Below, piece by piece: positions 1-8,247 of a stretch of 64,000 nucleotides of DNA (its first letter is position 1; each line of letters starts with the position of its first letter). The notes beneath the pieces were generated by a model. That model ran no database searches and had not been told where the DNA came from. It worked only from the letters and a program-made list of their open reading frames with translations. Origin of the DNA: Luteimonas galliterrae (GTDB lineage Bacteria; Pseudomonadota; Gammaproteobacteria; Xanthomonadales; Xanthomonadaceae); the NCBI RefSeq assembly GCF_023374055.1, contig NZ_JAMBEP010000003.1, positions 186,001 to 250,000 of the forward strand, in the 5' to 3' direction. A program made the translations under genes and the position numbers.

Positions 1-2
1 AC

Positions 3-524
3 TTATTCGCCGGAACGGGCGGCCGTCACCGCGGACCACGCCGCCTGCAACTGCGCCAACGCGTAGGACGCGTTGGCGGGACTGGTCGACGGCAGGCGGT
101 GGATCGACAGCCGTCGCGCCAGCGCCGCGTCCAGTTGCGGTTCGACGTGGCGCGCGAACGCTTGCGCCGCCTTGCCGCCGTTCAAAGCGATCGCACGCAA
201 ACCCGGCGACCGCGCGCACAGCGCGGCGATGGGGTTTGCGATTTCGCTATCGCGTTCGATCGCGCTGTCCAGACTGCCGCGCCGCACGCAAGCGCCGAGC
301 ACGTCCCACAGGCCCACGCCTGCGGCATGCAACGCGGCGATCCGCTGCGGATAAGGCAAGCCCGCATCGACGCCGAACAACGCTTCCATCAGCGGCCAGA
401 AGCGGTTGCGCGGATGGCCGTAGTACTGCTGCTGACGCAACGACGCTTCGCCGGGCATCGAACCGAGCACCAGTACGCGCATGCCGTCGCCGATCGCAGG
501 CGGCAAGCCGCGCAACAAACTCAT
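3..524 (-). CDS. DNA-deoxyinosine (hypoxanthine) glycosylase, uracil-DNA glycosylase superfamily
   Basis: Predicted base-excision repair enzyme removing deaminated adenine (hypoxanthine) from DNA. Near the N-terminus it has the superfamily motif LGSMPGEASLRQQQYY followed by NRFW, and near the C-terminus LPSTSPANA, both typical of the small (~170 aa) family-6-like deoxyinosine glycosylases. The chosen start gives 173 aa beginning MSLLRGLPP; a longer reading frame adds 16 residues of low-complexity sequence without family character. Only a weak GAGA ribosome-binding site precedes it. It is divergent from the ompW-like gene and its stop lies at the left edge of the window, so the gene is complete. 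The family call comes from motif recognition; the exact substrate is inferred. Confidence 0.85.
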   Translation of the reverse strand: MSLLRGLPPAIGDGMRVLVLGSMPGEASLRQQQYYGHPRNRFWPLMEALFGVDAGLPYPQRIAALHAAGVGLWDVLGACVRRGSLDSAIERDSEIANPIAALCARSPGLRAIALNGGKAAQAFARHVEPQLDAALARRLSIHRLPSTSPANASYALAQLQAAWSAVTAARSGE

Positions 525-596
525 GCTTTTTCTCGCGCTTGGCGAAAGCGCGCCTGCGCGTGCGCACGGCACGAAAATGAACGCATCGAAAAAGTT

Positions 597-623
597 CCAT
601 GAATACCCGCGGAATATTCATGG
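597..623. promoter_or_regulatory. Candidate operator: 8-bp dyad upstream of the ompW-like gene
   Basis: An inverted repeat CCATGAAT-N11-ATTCATGG lies between the divergent glycosylase and OmpW genes, about 85 bp before the OmpW start. The arms match perfectly. It has no T-run, so it reads as a protein-binding dyad rather than a terminator. Which regulator would bind is unknown. Confidence 0.35.
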
Positions 624-708
624 TACGCACAAAGGGAGTTCATAAAGATCTCGTTAGGATTCCCGTGCCCTCTCCCCGGGCATTCGAATACTAACGAGGA
701 GATTTCCT

Positions 709-1335
709 ATGTTGTCCTTTCGCAACCTGAGCATCGCTGTCGCCGCCACGCTGGCGTTCGCGCCTGCGGCCTTCGCCCAGGACGCTTCCGATTCCGCCGC
801 CAGCAAGCGTTTCGCCGTGACCGGCGGCTATGCGCACATGAAACCGAAGTCCGACGCCTTGGAAAACGCGCCGGGCAAGACCGGCTTCGACGGCGGCGGC
901 ATGCCGACCCTGAGCGGCAGCTGGTACGCCACCGATAATTTCGCGGTCGAACTGTGGGGCGCCGCCGACAAGTCCGAGCAGCGCGTCCGCGCCGACGGCG
1001 CCAATGTCGGCAGCATCAAGCAGCAGCCGGTCGCGGTGAGCGGCCAGTACCACTTCGGCACCGCCGGCCAGGCGATCCGTCCTTTCGTGGGACTGGGCTA
1101 CTACGAGTCCAACGTCAGCGACGAGAAGCTCAACGGCCAGCACGTCGGCCTGACCACGCCCAAGGGCGCGATCGGCACCGTCGGCGCCGACTTCAACATC
1201 AACGAGCGCTGGTTCACCCGCGCGGATGCCCGCTACATGAAGGGCGATGCGGACATCAAGTCGGGCGACGTCAAGGTCGGCGAAGCCCAGATGGATCCGT
1301 GGGTGGTCGGCGTAGGCGTCGGCGCGCGCTTCTGA
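709..1335 (+). CDS. OmpW-family outer membrane beta-barrel protein
   Basis: Small outer membrane porin-like protein of 208 aa. A signal peptide is evident (hydrophobic core VAATLAFAPAAFA, cleavage before QDAS). The mature part has alternating amphipathic strands (for example FAVTGGYAHMK, IRPFVGLGYYES, WVVGVGVGARF) and ends in the C-terminal phenylalanine expected of barrels recognised by the BAM complex. OmpW proteins are eight-stranded barrels thought to pass small hydrophobic molecules. A strong GAGGAG site precedes the ATG and a Rho-independent terminator follows, so it is probably a single-gene transcript. Another small OmpA/OmpX-like barrel family is possible. Confidence 0.75.
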   Translation: MLSFRNLSIAVAATLAFAPAAFAQDASDSAASKRFAVTGGYAHMKPKSDALENAPGKTGFDGGGMPTLSGSWYATDNFAVELWGAADKSEQRVRADGANVGSIKQQPVAVSGQYHFGTAGQAIRPFVGLGYYESNVSDEKLNGQHVGLTTPKGAIGTVGADFNINERWFTRADARYMKGDADIKSGDVKVGEAQMDPWVVGVGVGARF

Positions 1336-1357
1336 CCGGTCGCATCGCAAGCTATCG

Positions 1358-1389
1358 AAACGGGCCCTGCGGGGCCCGTTTCTTTTTTT
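1358..1389 (+). terminator. Rho-independent terminator after the OmpW-like gene
   Basis: A perfect GC-rich stem (AAACGGGCCC / GGGCCCGTTT, 3-4 nt loop) is followed at once by a T-tract (TTTCTTTTTTT), about 20 bp after the stop codon. Confidence 0.9.
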
Positions 1390-1482
1390 CGCGCCCGGAT
1401 GCCGTTGGTCGGATCCTGGCAGTTCCGCGGGGGTTTTCGCGTATATAGCTTCGACCGATTCGCGCCCGCCTGGAGGCCGCTC

Positions 1483-2586
1483 ATGCGTACCCGTGTCCTG
1501 CTGCTGTCCGCCTTCGTGCTGCTTTGGCTCAGCGCCTGCCGCAGCGAAAACGCCGATGCGGCGCAAGGCGCGTCCCTGGCCGCGCCCTCGCCGCCCGCAG
1601 ATGCGAGCGCTGCCACACCCGATGCGGTCGCAACAGGCGCCGTTCCCTCGACGCCGCCCGCGGCCGAGGCAGAACCGGAAGCTGCACCGGCTCCGCAGGC
1701 ACCGGCGGAGTTCGATCCCGCCAACGTCCCGGAAAGCAGCGCCAGCCTGCCGCCCTTCCCCTTCTTCAAGGAACCCGAAGGCCTGGTGAGCACGCTGGCC
1801 GACAAAGATCGCCGCAAGAATTTCGACCGCGAGCACATGATCGCCGGCGACAAGGTCGTGGCCGTGGAAGGCAAGGTCTTCCGCGACCGCTTCCAGCTGA
1901 CCAATCCCGAGCAGCGCGAATATTCGGAAATCGAATTCCACCGCAACTATGCCAACGCCATCGCCGAACTCGGCGGCGCCGAGGTCAGCCGCGTGCAGTA
2001 CACGCACAAGGTCAACGAGGCCTTCGGCGGCCGCGCCGCGGTCGATAAGCACTACCACGGCACCTGCGCCAGCGACGGCTGCGAGAACCACACGTATCTG
2101 ATCCGCCAGGGCGACAAGGAATACTGGATCCAGGTCAGCACCGGCGCCATCCCGCTGCACGGCGAGCTGGTGGTGCTCGAAAAACAGGCGATGGCCAGCA
2201 AGCTCGCCTTCCTCGACGCCGCAGCGATGAAGAAGAAGCTCGACGCGGACGGGCGCGTGGCGCTGTACGTCAACTTCGACACCGACAAGGCCACGCTACG
2301 GCCCGACGCCGCGCCGGTGGTCGAGGAGATCGCCAAGCTGCTGCAGGCCGATCCGGCGCTGAAGCTGTCCATCGACGGCCACACCGACAGCACCGGCACC
2401 GCCGAGCGCAACCGCACGCTGTCCAAGGAACGCGCCGAGGCGGTGCGCGCGGCACTGGTGGCCAAGGGCATCGCGGCGGAACGGCTCACCGCGCAAGGCT
2501 TCGGTCCCGACAAGCCGCTCGCCGACAACGATAGCGAGGCCGGCCGTGCCAAGAACCGGCGCGTGGAGTTGGTGAAACAAAGCTAG
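1483..2586 (+). CDS. OmpA-family peptidoglycan-associated lipoprotein
   Basis: The start at the ATG after TGGAGG gives 367 aa with a lipoprotein signal ending in LSAC, so Cys19 is the predicted lipidated residue. Residues ~20-85 are an Ala/Pro-rich linker. A unique middle region (~90-250) has no fold I recognise. Residues ~258-367 are an OmpA C-terminal domain: NFDTDKATLRPDA, DGHTDSTG and RAKNRRVEL contain the residues that usually hold meso-diaminopimelate. The protein should tether the outer membrane to peptidoglycan. The middle region contains paired cysteines (TCASDGCENH), suggesting a disulfide. Family is certain; the role of the middle domain is unknown. Confidence 0.9.
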   Translation: MRTRVLLLSAFVLLWLSACRSENADAAQGASLAAPSPPADASAATPDAVATGAVPSTPPAAEAEPEAAPAPQAPAEFDPANVPESSASLPPFPFFKEPEGLVSTLADKDRRKNFDREHMIAGDKVVAVEGKVFRDRFQLTNPEQREYSEIEFHRNYANAIAELGGAEVSRVQYTHKVNEAFGGRAAVDKHYHGTCASDGCENHTYLIRQGDKEYWIQVSTGAIPLHGELVVLEKQAMASKLAFLDAAAMKKKLDADGRVALYVNFDTDKATLRPDAAPVVEEIAKLLQADPALKLSIDGHTDSTGTAERNRTLSKERAEAVRAALVAKGIAAERLTAQGFGPDKPLADNDSEAGRAKNRRVELVKQS

Positions 2587-2602
2587 CGGTTCGACAGGAA
2601 GT

Positions 2603-2673
2603 CGTAGCCCGGGTAAGCGCAGCGCACCCGGGTCGCGACGTGTCCCGGGTGCGCTGCGCTTACCCGGGCTACG
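2603..2673. repeat. REP-like inverted repeat, CGTAGCCCGGGTAAGC family
   Basis: Two 30-bp arms (CGTAGCCCGGGTAAGCGCAG... and its reverse complement) flank about 10 bp, forming one long hairpin between convergent genes. The arms start with GTAG and end with CTAC. A second copy lies between the MFS transporter and a serine hydrolase near the right end. It may also act as a bidirectional transcription stop. Confidence 0.85.
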
Positions 2674-2690
2674 TTCTATCGGCGTCGGCG

Positions 2691-3131
2691 CTAACGGCTC
2701 GCTTCGTACACCGCGATGTAATCCGCCACGCTCATGCTGGCGATCAGCTCGCCGATCGCCTCCAGCGGCAAATCTTCGGCCCGCTTGAAGCGGATGCAAC
2801 TCTTGCCCATGTCGAGTTTCTTGCCTTGCGCGGCCGCGGCCGCGCGCAATTTCTTTTCCTGTTCGCCGGCGCCGTACACGCCCATCAGATACAGCGAATA
2901 GCCGTTCTTCTGCGCAGCCAGCGCCACGTAGCCGAGCGGCTGCTTGTTGTACGTGTCCGGATAGCGCGACAGCGGGATGCCCCAGCCGATCATGCCGAAC
3001 GCCATCGTCTCTACGTAGCCGGCCGGCATGTGCGCGTTGACCATGTCGCGCACCTGCGACACCACGGCGCGTCGCTCCGCGGGCAATTCGGCCAGGTATC
3101 GGGCGACGGTTTCCGCTTTGCTCTGAACCAT
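2691..3131 (-). CDS. DUF1801 domain-containing protein (YdhG-like)
   Basis: A 146-aa soluble protein with the DUF1801/YdhG fold signature: N-terminal TVARYLAELPAERR helix, VETMAFGMIGWGIPLSRYP, YVALAAQKNGYSLYLMG, and the C-terminal GKSCIRFKRAEDLPLEAIGELI. Members are small intracellular proteins, some annotated as iron chaperones of the frataxin-like CyaY fold; the biochemical role is not settled. There is no signal peptide or membrane segment. It is convergent with the OmpA-like lipoprotein across a REP hairpin and has no obvious operon partner. Confidence 0.85.
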   Translation of the reverse strand: MVQSKAETVARYLAELPAERRAVVSQVRDMVNAHMPAGYVETMAFGMIGWGIPLSRYPDTYNKQPLGYVALAAQKNGYSLYLMGVYGAGEQEKKLRAAAAAQGKKLDMGKSCIRFKRAEDLPLEAIGELIASMSVADYIAVYEASR

Positions 3132-3277
3132 CGCAACACCTTCACGGACCGCGGACCGCCGAGCCTACTCCGGCTGCGTTAAACGGTCATGGCGCGGCGC
3201 AGCGTCGGCCGTCTTCACGCCATCTGAATGCGGAATCCGAACAGTGGCAGGGCATTTTCATATCGAGGAGATCACCG

Positions 3278-3475
3278 ATGGCCACCAAACTGGACAAGTC
3301 GCTGAGGCGCGAAATCGAAATCGACGACAAGGCCTACACCCTCACCATCGATCCGACCGGGCTCAAGCTGACCGAGAAGGGCCATCGCAAGGGCCAGGAA
3401 GTCACCTGGAAACAGATCCTGAGCGAAGGCGGCGGCTCGCCCAGCGGCAGCTGGACGCCCGGCGGCAGCCAGTAA
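3278..3475 (+). CDS. Small hypothetical protein (65 aa)
   Basis: A 65-aa charged protein preceded by a strong GAGGAG site and followed by a good terminator, which supports a real transcribed gene. Residues 5-50 look like a short beta-rich domain (IEIDDKAYTLTIDPTGLKLTEKG) and the tail is Gly/Ser-rich (GGGSPSGSWTPGG). I recognise no named family. The pattern of small proteins of this kind in Xanthomonadaceae makes conservation likely, but that is an inference. No membrane segment is present. Confidence 0.7.
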   Translation: MATKLDKSLRREIEIDDKAYTLTIDPTGLKLTEKGHRKGQEVTWKQILSEGGGSPSGSWTPGGSQ

Positions 3476-3494
3476 GGCGCTGGCGTACAACCCG

Positions 3495-3537
3495 GTCCCG
3501 CTCTGCGCCCGAAGGCGCGGAGCGGGACTCTCTATTT
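3495..3537 (+). terminator. Hairpin terminator after the 65-aa gene
   Basis: GTCCCGCTCTGCGCC pairs with GGCGCGGAGCGGGAC around a CGAA tetraloop, followed by TCTCTATTT. It sits between convergent genes and may serve both. Confidence 0.8.
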
Positions 3538-3543
3538 AGCGCA

Positions 3544-4425
3544 TCAAGGCGGTACCGCGACGGCGTGGGTTTTTTCGCGCCGCAACAAGTACAGGCCGCT
3601 GGCGACGATGATCGCCGCGCCCAGCCAAGTCACCGAGTCGGGCAGCACGCCCCAAAGTGTGACGTCGAGCAAGACTCCCCATACCAATGCGGTGTATTCC
3701 AGCGGCGCGATCAGCGACGCTTCGCCGCGGCGGAAGGCTTCGGTCAACGCGATCTGCGCCAGCGTTCCGGTGATGCCGATGCCGGCGATCACCCATGCGT
3801 CCTGCGCGCGGATCGCGACCCATTCGTGCGCCGACAGGACGCCCGATCCCAGCGCGATGATCACCATCAGCCAGAACACCATCGCCTGGGTGCTGTCGCG
3901 CTGGGCCAGCATGCGCACGGTGATGGCCGAAGCGGCGTAGCAGATCGCCGCCAGCAGGATCGCCAGGCCGCCCAGGGTCAGCATGCCCGCGCCGGTGGGT
4001 CGCAGCACCACCAGCACGCCGACCAGGCCGATCGCGATCGCTGTCCAGCGCCGCAATCCGACTTTTTCGCCCAGGAAGGGCACCGCCATCGCGGTGACCA
4101 GCAGCGGTGCGACGAAGGTGATCGCATACGCCGTGGACAACGGCAGCGTGCGCAAGCCGTATACGAACCCGAACATCATCGCCACGCCCAGCACGCCGCG
4201 CAGCAGGTGCAGGCGCCAGTGCACGCGCAGCAGGGCGCGGGTACCGACGCTGAGCAATGTCCAGGCCAACACCAGCGGTAACGCGGACGCGCCGCGCAGC
4301 ATCGCCACCTGCAGCGGCGGATAGTGCGGGGCGAGCAGTTTCAGGCCGGCATCCATCAGCGCGAACAGCGCCACGGCGATCAGCATGTACAGCATGGCGC
4401 GGGTGTGGGTGGCGTGTCGGCTCAT
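3544..4425 (-). CDS. EamA-family (DMT superfamily) inner membrane transporter
   Basis: A polytopic protein of 293 aa with about ten hydrophobic helices in two EamA halves (first MLYMLIAVALFALMDAGLKLL, second from GGLAILLAAICYAASAITVRML). Characteristic EamA features are the Pro-containing ALPLVLAW and LPLSTAYAITFVAPLLVTAMA segments. Such proteins export metabolites or amino acids; the substrate cannot be read from sequence. The start beginning MSRHATHTR was preferred to a longer frame whose 31 extra residues are not membrane-like. It stands alone, with a repeat-rich region upstream. Confidence 0.88.
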   Translation of the reverse strand: MSRHATHTRAMLYMLIAVALFALMDAGLKLLAPHYPPLQVAMLRGASALPLVLAWTLLSVGTRALLRVHWRLHLLRGVLGVAMMFGFVYGLRTLPLSTAYAITFVAPLLVTAMAVPFLGEKVGLRRWTAIAIGLVGVLVVLRPTGAGMLTLGGLAILLAAICYAASAITVRMLAQRDSTQAMVFWLMVIIALGSGVLSAHEWVAIRAQDAWVIAGIGITGTLAQIALTEAFRRGEASLIAPLEYTALVWGVLLDVTLWGVLPDSVTWLGAAIIVASGLYLLRREKTHAVAVPP

Positions 4426-4537
4426 CGGGCAAGTATCGCGCACGTCGGGCGGGCCGTGCCCTCTAGAGCGCGGAGCCGCTCCGCGGGGCTTCCCTGCGGC
4501 TGAGATCGCAAGCTCCAACGACTCCGCCTCCGCCTTT

Positions 4538-5290
4538 GTAGAGCGGAGCTTGCTCTGCTGCCCTTGCTCCCGCTTTGTAGAGCGGGGCTTGCTCCGCTGC
4601 TCTTCGCTCTTAGGCCGTTCGCTCTTAGGCCGTTCGCTCTTAAGCCGTTCGCTCTTAAGCCGTCATCCCAGCGAACGCTGGGACCCATCTTGCTTGTGCT
4701 CCCCAAGCCGTCATCCCGGCGAAGGCCGGGATCCAGGCCCGCGTCCTGGCGGCCTGCGCTGCGACTCGCGCCATGGACAAAGGCTTCCGGCTGCGCCGGG
4801 TCACTTTCTTTGCTGGCCCAAAGAAAGTAACCAAAGAAAAGGCCTGAACTGCGGTGCGATGCGTCGCGCCTGAAAATCCGCCAGCGGCCTAAGCTTTCGT
4901 CGTGGCTGACCTTCTTACGCAGGTACTAGATTTTGATTCGCAGCCCATGGGTGACGTGGCTTTTGCGGAGTTTCGCTAAGGAGGCGTTCGGGTCGATCGC
5001 CTCGAATCTGAATGTCGAAACGACGGAGGAATCCCGAGCGCTAGCGAGCGGTAGCCGAAACATGGGGTAACCCATCGCCGGGATCCCTTCCAAAGGCCCT
5101 TTTTCTTTGGTTACTTCTCTTTTTGGGCTCCACAAAAAGAAAGTAACTCGGCCGCGATTTTAGCGGACGAAACCCCGGCCTGAAAGGCCGGCAGGTCGCG
5201 ACAACCCCCAAGCCAAGGCAGCGGAGCAAGCTCCGCTCTACACAGAGCAACGGCAAAGGCGCTGGATCCCCGCCTTCGCGGGGATGACGG
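4538..5290. repeat. Long composite inverted-repeat element, copy 1
   Basis: A ~750-bp non-coding element fills this gene-free stretch. On the left are two GTAGAGCGGAGCTTGCTC units (4538-4562, 4577-4600), a 15-bp tandem repeat, two GTCATCCCGGCGAAGGCCGG-type hairpins (4660-4686, 4708-4737) and a ~50-bp arm (4795-4844) containing CACTTTCTTTG and CCCAAAGAAAGTAACC. On the right the ~50-bp arm recurs inverted (5095-5153), then the GTAG unit inverted (5217-5242) and the GTCATCCC hairpin inverted (5262-5290). The 250-bp core (4845-5094) matches the second copy near 28 kb at very roughly 85-90% by eye. Small indels between copies break every reading frame, so it is judged non-coding. No transposase is present. 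Confidence 0.85.
4606..4663. repeat. 15-bp direct tandem repeat (about 3.9 units)
   Basis: The unit GCTCTTARGCCGTTC is repeated in tandem, three full and one partial copy, with R = G in the first two and A in the last two. It lies inside the left flank of the composite element, between the GTAG-type units and the GTCATCCC hairpins. The second composite copy has a single unit at the same place, so the array has expanded here. Confidence 0.85.
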
Positions 5291-5357
5291 ATTGAGGGCA
5301 AAGGCAGCCCAGCAAGCCCGCTCTACAATCGCTGAAACGCAGGCACGCTGGACTGCG

Positions 5358-6581
5358 CTACGGCAGTGGCTTCAGGTCGCCTTGCACCATCGCATCGGCC
5401 AACGCGATCACGCGCGTGGTGAAATCGTCGTAGCCATCGCTGGGCTTCCAGTCTTCGGTCGAAGCGACCAAACGCACCGCCACCAGCCGCGCTTGCGGGA
5501 CGATCACGATGAACTGCCCCTGGAAGCCCTTGGCCGCATAAGCGACCATCGGGCCCATGTCGATCTTGAAGATCTTGCCGGGGCTGAGCCCGCGCGACAT
5601 CACTTCCTTGCCCCAGGTTTCCATCGCGTCTTCGCCCAGCGCCGCTTCGATCGCCGGGATCAGCTCGCCCTGGCCTTCGAAGCTGCGGCCCACCAACGGC
5701 TGCAGCTTGCGCACCACAGCTTCGGGCACGCCTGCCTTGCGCATGGTTTCCAGGCTGCCGGCATCGGCGATGAAACGCCCCCACGCCGGCACCCGCCACC
5801 ACAGCAGGCCGGACTCCTCGACCAGTTCGCTCTTGCCCAACATCTCGCGCACGAACGCGGCCGGCAGCAACTGCCCCCCGTTCCAACGACCATCGTCCAA
5901 CACCAATTGCCCGAGTTTCGCCGCATCCGCCGCGCGCAACGGCAAACCGGACATCGCATGCGGATTGCCGGCCTTGTCGCGTTCCCACTGACCGGGCTGG
6001 ATGCCCATCGGCGCGAACAGCTTGCGTTGCAGGTATTGGTCCATCGGCACACCGGATGCCTTGGCGACGATGCCGGCCAGCAGGTTCACCGCCTTGTTGT
6101 TGTAGGCGAACGCCTTGCCCGGTTCGCTATCCAATTCCGCGGCCAATGCCAATTGCACGAAATCCGGCGACGGATAGATTTCCTCGTCGGCGCGCATCAC
6201 GTTCTGCAGGCCGGACGTGTGGTCCATCAGCATGCGCAGCGTGATCGATTGCTTGCGCCCCTGCTTCCATTCCGGATACCAGGTGTGCACCGGCGCATCC
6301 AGCGAGGGGATCTTGCCGTCGGCGATCAACCCGCCTATGGCCAACGCCACGATCGATTTGGTCGCCGACATCATTTCGATCGGGCCCGGCGCCTGGCCGC
6401 TGCGGTAGTACTCGGCGACGGTCTTGCCGTCGCGCAATACCAGCATGGCGTCGCTGCGCGAGTTTCTAGCGCCTTCGACCAAGGCAGCCGTGGCGGCTTC
6501 CGGCGTCGGTTTGGGTGGAGTTTGGGCCCTGGCGGGCATCGTCGCGAGACACAGGCACAGCATCGCCAGCCAAGCTTTCAT
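5358..6581 (-). CDS. Secreted serine hydrolase, class C beta-lactamase-like family
   Basis: A 407-aa protein of the beta-lactamase/penicillin-binding-protein-like hydrolase family. A signal peptide (MKAWLAMLCLCLATMPARA) predicts export. The nucleophile motif SxxK is S72-A-T-K75 in MMSATKSIVAL, and the Y-x-N motif is in FAYNNKAVNLL. The region MLMDHTSGLQNVM is also typical. These enzymes act on D-amino-acid peptides or esters; the substrate is not evident. The start used follows a purine-rich AAAGCGG; a longer frame adds 42 Arg-rich residues with no signal character. It is monocistronic, reading toward the composite repeat. Confidence 0.85.
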   Translation of the reverse strand: MKAWLAMLCLCLATMPARAQTPPKPTPEAATAALVEGARNSRSDAMLVLRDGKTVAEYYRSGQAPGPIEMMSATKSIVALAIGGLIADGKIPSLDAPVHTWYPEWKQGRKQSITLRMLMDHTSGLQNVMRADEEIYPSPDFVQLALAAELDSEPGKAFAYNNKAVNLLAGIVAKASGVPMDQYLQRKLFAPMGIQPGQWERDKAGNPHAMSGLPLRAADAAKLGQLVLDDGRWNGGQLLPAAFVREMLGKSELVEESGLLWWRVPAWGRFIADAGSLETMRKAGVPEAVVRKLQPLVGRSFEGQGELIPAIEAALGEDAMETWGKEVMSRGLSPGKIFKIDMGPMVAYAAKGFQGQFIVIVPQARLVAVRLVASTEDWKPSDGYDDFTTRVIALADAMVQGDLKPLP

Positions 6582-6762
6582 CCGCTTTCCCCCTTGCCCG
6601 ATCGCACGCTGCACCTTAACGGCGCGGCAGGGGCGCCTCAATAGGCGGAAAGTCAGGCGTTCGCGACGCCGCAACCCAGCATTCCGCGGTTGAAACGCGT
6701 GTTTCATCCGCAGCGAACGCGCTGCATCGCATCATCGGCGCGTACCCTTCCGGAGAACCTGC

Positions 6763-7023
6763 ATGTTGCGAGCACTTTTCGTAGGCGGCACCGTCGACAA
6801 CAGCGAGCTGGACCTGGACGGCGGCGAAGCGCCGCTGCACTACCCGCCCAATACGGGCAGCGGACAGTCCCGCTACCGGCTGCACCAGATAGGCCGCCAG
6901 AACGGCGAGCCGGTCTATGCCGTGTACGGCGCGCCCGACCTGTCGGACGAGCAGGTGCAATCGATCGCCGACGAACGCAAGTACGCGCAGCGGTTTGAGG
7001 CCCAGCCCGAAGCCCTGTCATAA
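6763..7023 (+). CDS. Small hypothetical protein (86 aa)
   Basis: An 86-aa soluble protein with GGAGA upstream of the ATG. It contains a basic/polar stretch (GSGQSRYRLHQIGRQNG) followed by EPVYAVYGAPDLSDEQVQSIADER. I recognise no named domain. It ends only 28 bp before yajQ and is probably transcribed with it. The codon use resembles its neighbours. The function is unknown. Confidence 0.7.
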   Translation: MLRALFVGGTVDNSELDLDGGEAPLHYPPNTGSGQSRYRLHQIGRQNGEPVYAVYGAPDLSDEQVQSIADERKYAQRFEAQPEALS

Positions 7024-7051
7024 TCGCGCGCCCTCACTCGCCCCTGCCGCC

Positions 7052-7534
7052 ATGCCCTCGTTCGACATCGTTTCGGAGGTCGTTTCCCACGAGCTGATCA
7101 ACGCCGTGGACCAGGCCAACCGCGAGCTGACCACACGTTTCGACTTCCAGGGCGTGGAGGCTTCTTTCGTGCTGGAAGACGGCACGGTGGCGCTGTCCGC
7201 GCCGAGCGAATTCCAGTTGAAGCAGATGGTGGACATCCTGCGCAACCGGCTGATCGCGCGCAAGATCGACATCAGCTGCCTGGAACCTGGCGAAATTTTG
7301 ACCAACGTCGCCGGCGCGCGCCAGCAGATCAAGGTCAAGCAAGGCATCGAGCGCGACCAGGCCAAGAAGATCGTCAATGCGATCAAGGACGCGAAGCTCA
7401 AAGTCGACACCCAGATCAACGGCGACAAGCTGCGCGTGATGGGCAAGAAGCGCGACGATCTGCAGGCGGCGATGGCGGTGCTGCGCAAGGGCGACTTCGG
7501 GCTGCCGCTGCAATTCAACAATTTCCGCGACTGA
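7052..7534 (+). CDS. yajQ: YajQ family cyclic-di-GMP-binding protein
   Basis: A 160-aa protein matching YajQ along its whole length: N-terminal MPSFDIVSEV, then NAVDQANRELTTRFDFQG, KQGIERDQAKKIVNAIKDAK and the C-terminal FGLPLQFNNFRD. YajQ proteins have two ferredoxin-like domains. In Xanthomonas campestris a YajQ homologue binds c-di-GMP and acts with a LysR regulator in virulence control (established for that species). Here the role is inferred from family. The upstream 86-aa gene and downstream DUF1415 gene (10 bp later) are co-directional, suggesting one operon. Confidence 0.95.
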   Translation: MPSFDIVSEVVSHELINAVDQANRELTTRFDFQGVEASFVLEDGTVALSAPSEFQLKQMVDILRNRLIARKIDISCLEPGEILTNVAGARQQIKVKQGIERDQAKKIVNAIKDAKLKVDTQINGDKLRVMGKKRDDLQAAMAVLRKGDFGLPLQFNNFRD

Positions 7535-7544
7535 CGCCGCCGCG

Positions 7545-8099
7545 ATGGCCGACGCGCCACAGGACCCCATCGCCGCCACGCAGCGTTGGCTGCAACGCGC
7601 GGTGATCGGCTTGAATCTGTGCCCGTTCGCTAAAGCCGTTGTCGCCAAGCAGCAGGTGCGCTTCGTGCTTAGCGATGCGACGACGCCTGAAGATCTGCTG
7701 CAGGCGTTGGGCGAAGAACTGGCGCTGCTGCGCGACACGCCCGCCGACCGGATTGACACCACGCTGATCGTGCATCCGCACGCGCTGACCGATTTCCTCG
7801 ACTACAACGATTTCCTCGACCTGGCCGACGGCCTGGTCGAATCCATGGACCTGGACGGCGTGCTGCAGGTCGCCAGCTTCCACCCCGGCTACCAGTTCGC
7901 CGGCAGCGAACCCGACGACATCGCCAACTACACCAACCGCTCGCCCTACCCGACTTTGCACCTGCTGCGCGAAGACAGCGTGGCGCGGGCGGTGGAAGCG
8001 TTTCCGGATCCGGATGCGATCGTGGATCGCAATATCGAAACGCTGACGCGGTTGGGGCACGAAGGCTGGCGGCGCACCCTCGATGGTGGCGAGCTCTAG
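7545..8099 (+). CDS. DUF1415 domain-containing protein
   Basis: A 184-aa cytosolic protein with the DUF1415 hallmarks: QRWLQRAVIGLNLCPFAKAV near the N-terminus, TTLIVHPHALTDFLDYNDFLD in the middle and LQVASFHPGYQF followed by SPYPTLHLLRE. The conserved Cys (NLCPF) and His residues suggest a metal or catalytic site, but no activity is established. The start codon lies ten bases after the yajQ stop, so translation is likely coupled to that operon. The accessory cassette region begins just downstream. Confidence 0.93.
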   Translation: MADAPQDPIAATQRWLQRAVIGLNLCPFAKAVVAKQQVRFVLSDATTPEDLLQALGEELALLRDTPADRIDTTLIVHPHALTDFLDYNDFLDLADGLVESMDLDGVLQVASFHPGYQFAGSEPDDIANYTNRSPYPTLHLLREDSVARAVEAFPDPDAIVDRNIETLTRLGHEGWRRTLDGGEL

Positions 8100-8247
8100 G
8101 TAGCGTTATTGCGGCGAAACTAACTTGGGCGAATGGCAACAGGTCGATTTCATTGCCTGTTGACCGGGCCGCGCCCGCGGTGGACGATATTTGTTATACC
8201 CATTGGGGCCTAAATGCAGCCAGGCGCTCAAACCAGGTTTCGCGCAC

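Noticed and set aside
4385-5301. Short ORFs (60-160 codons) within the composite repeat, both copies
   Set aside because: Indels between the two copies change the frame, and codon bias is absent; these are repeat translations.
7018-7762. Minus-strand frames over yajQ and DUF1415
   Set aside because: They are shadows of two well-recognised plus-strand genes.
8190-8200. GTTATAC as an attI or attC core site before the first cassette gene
   Set aside because: It does not fit GTTRRRY and has no matching second core or arms.
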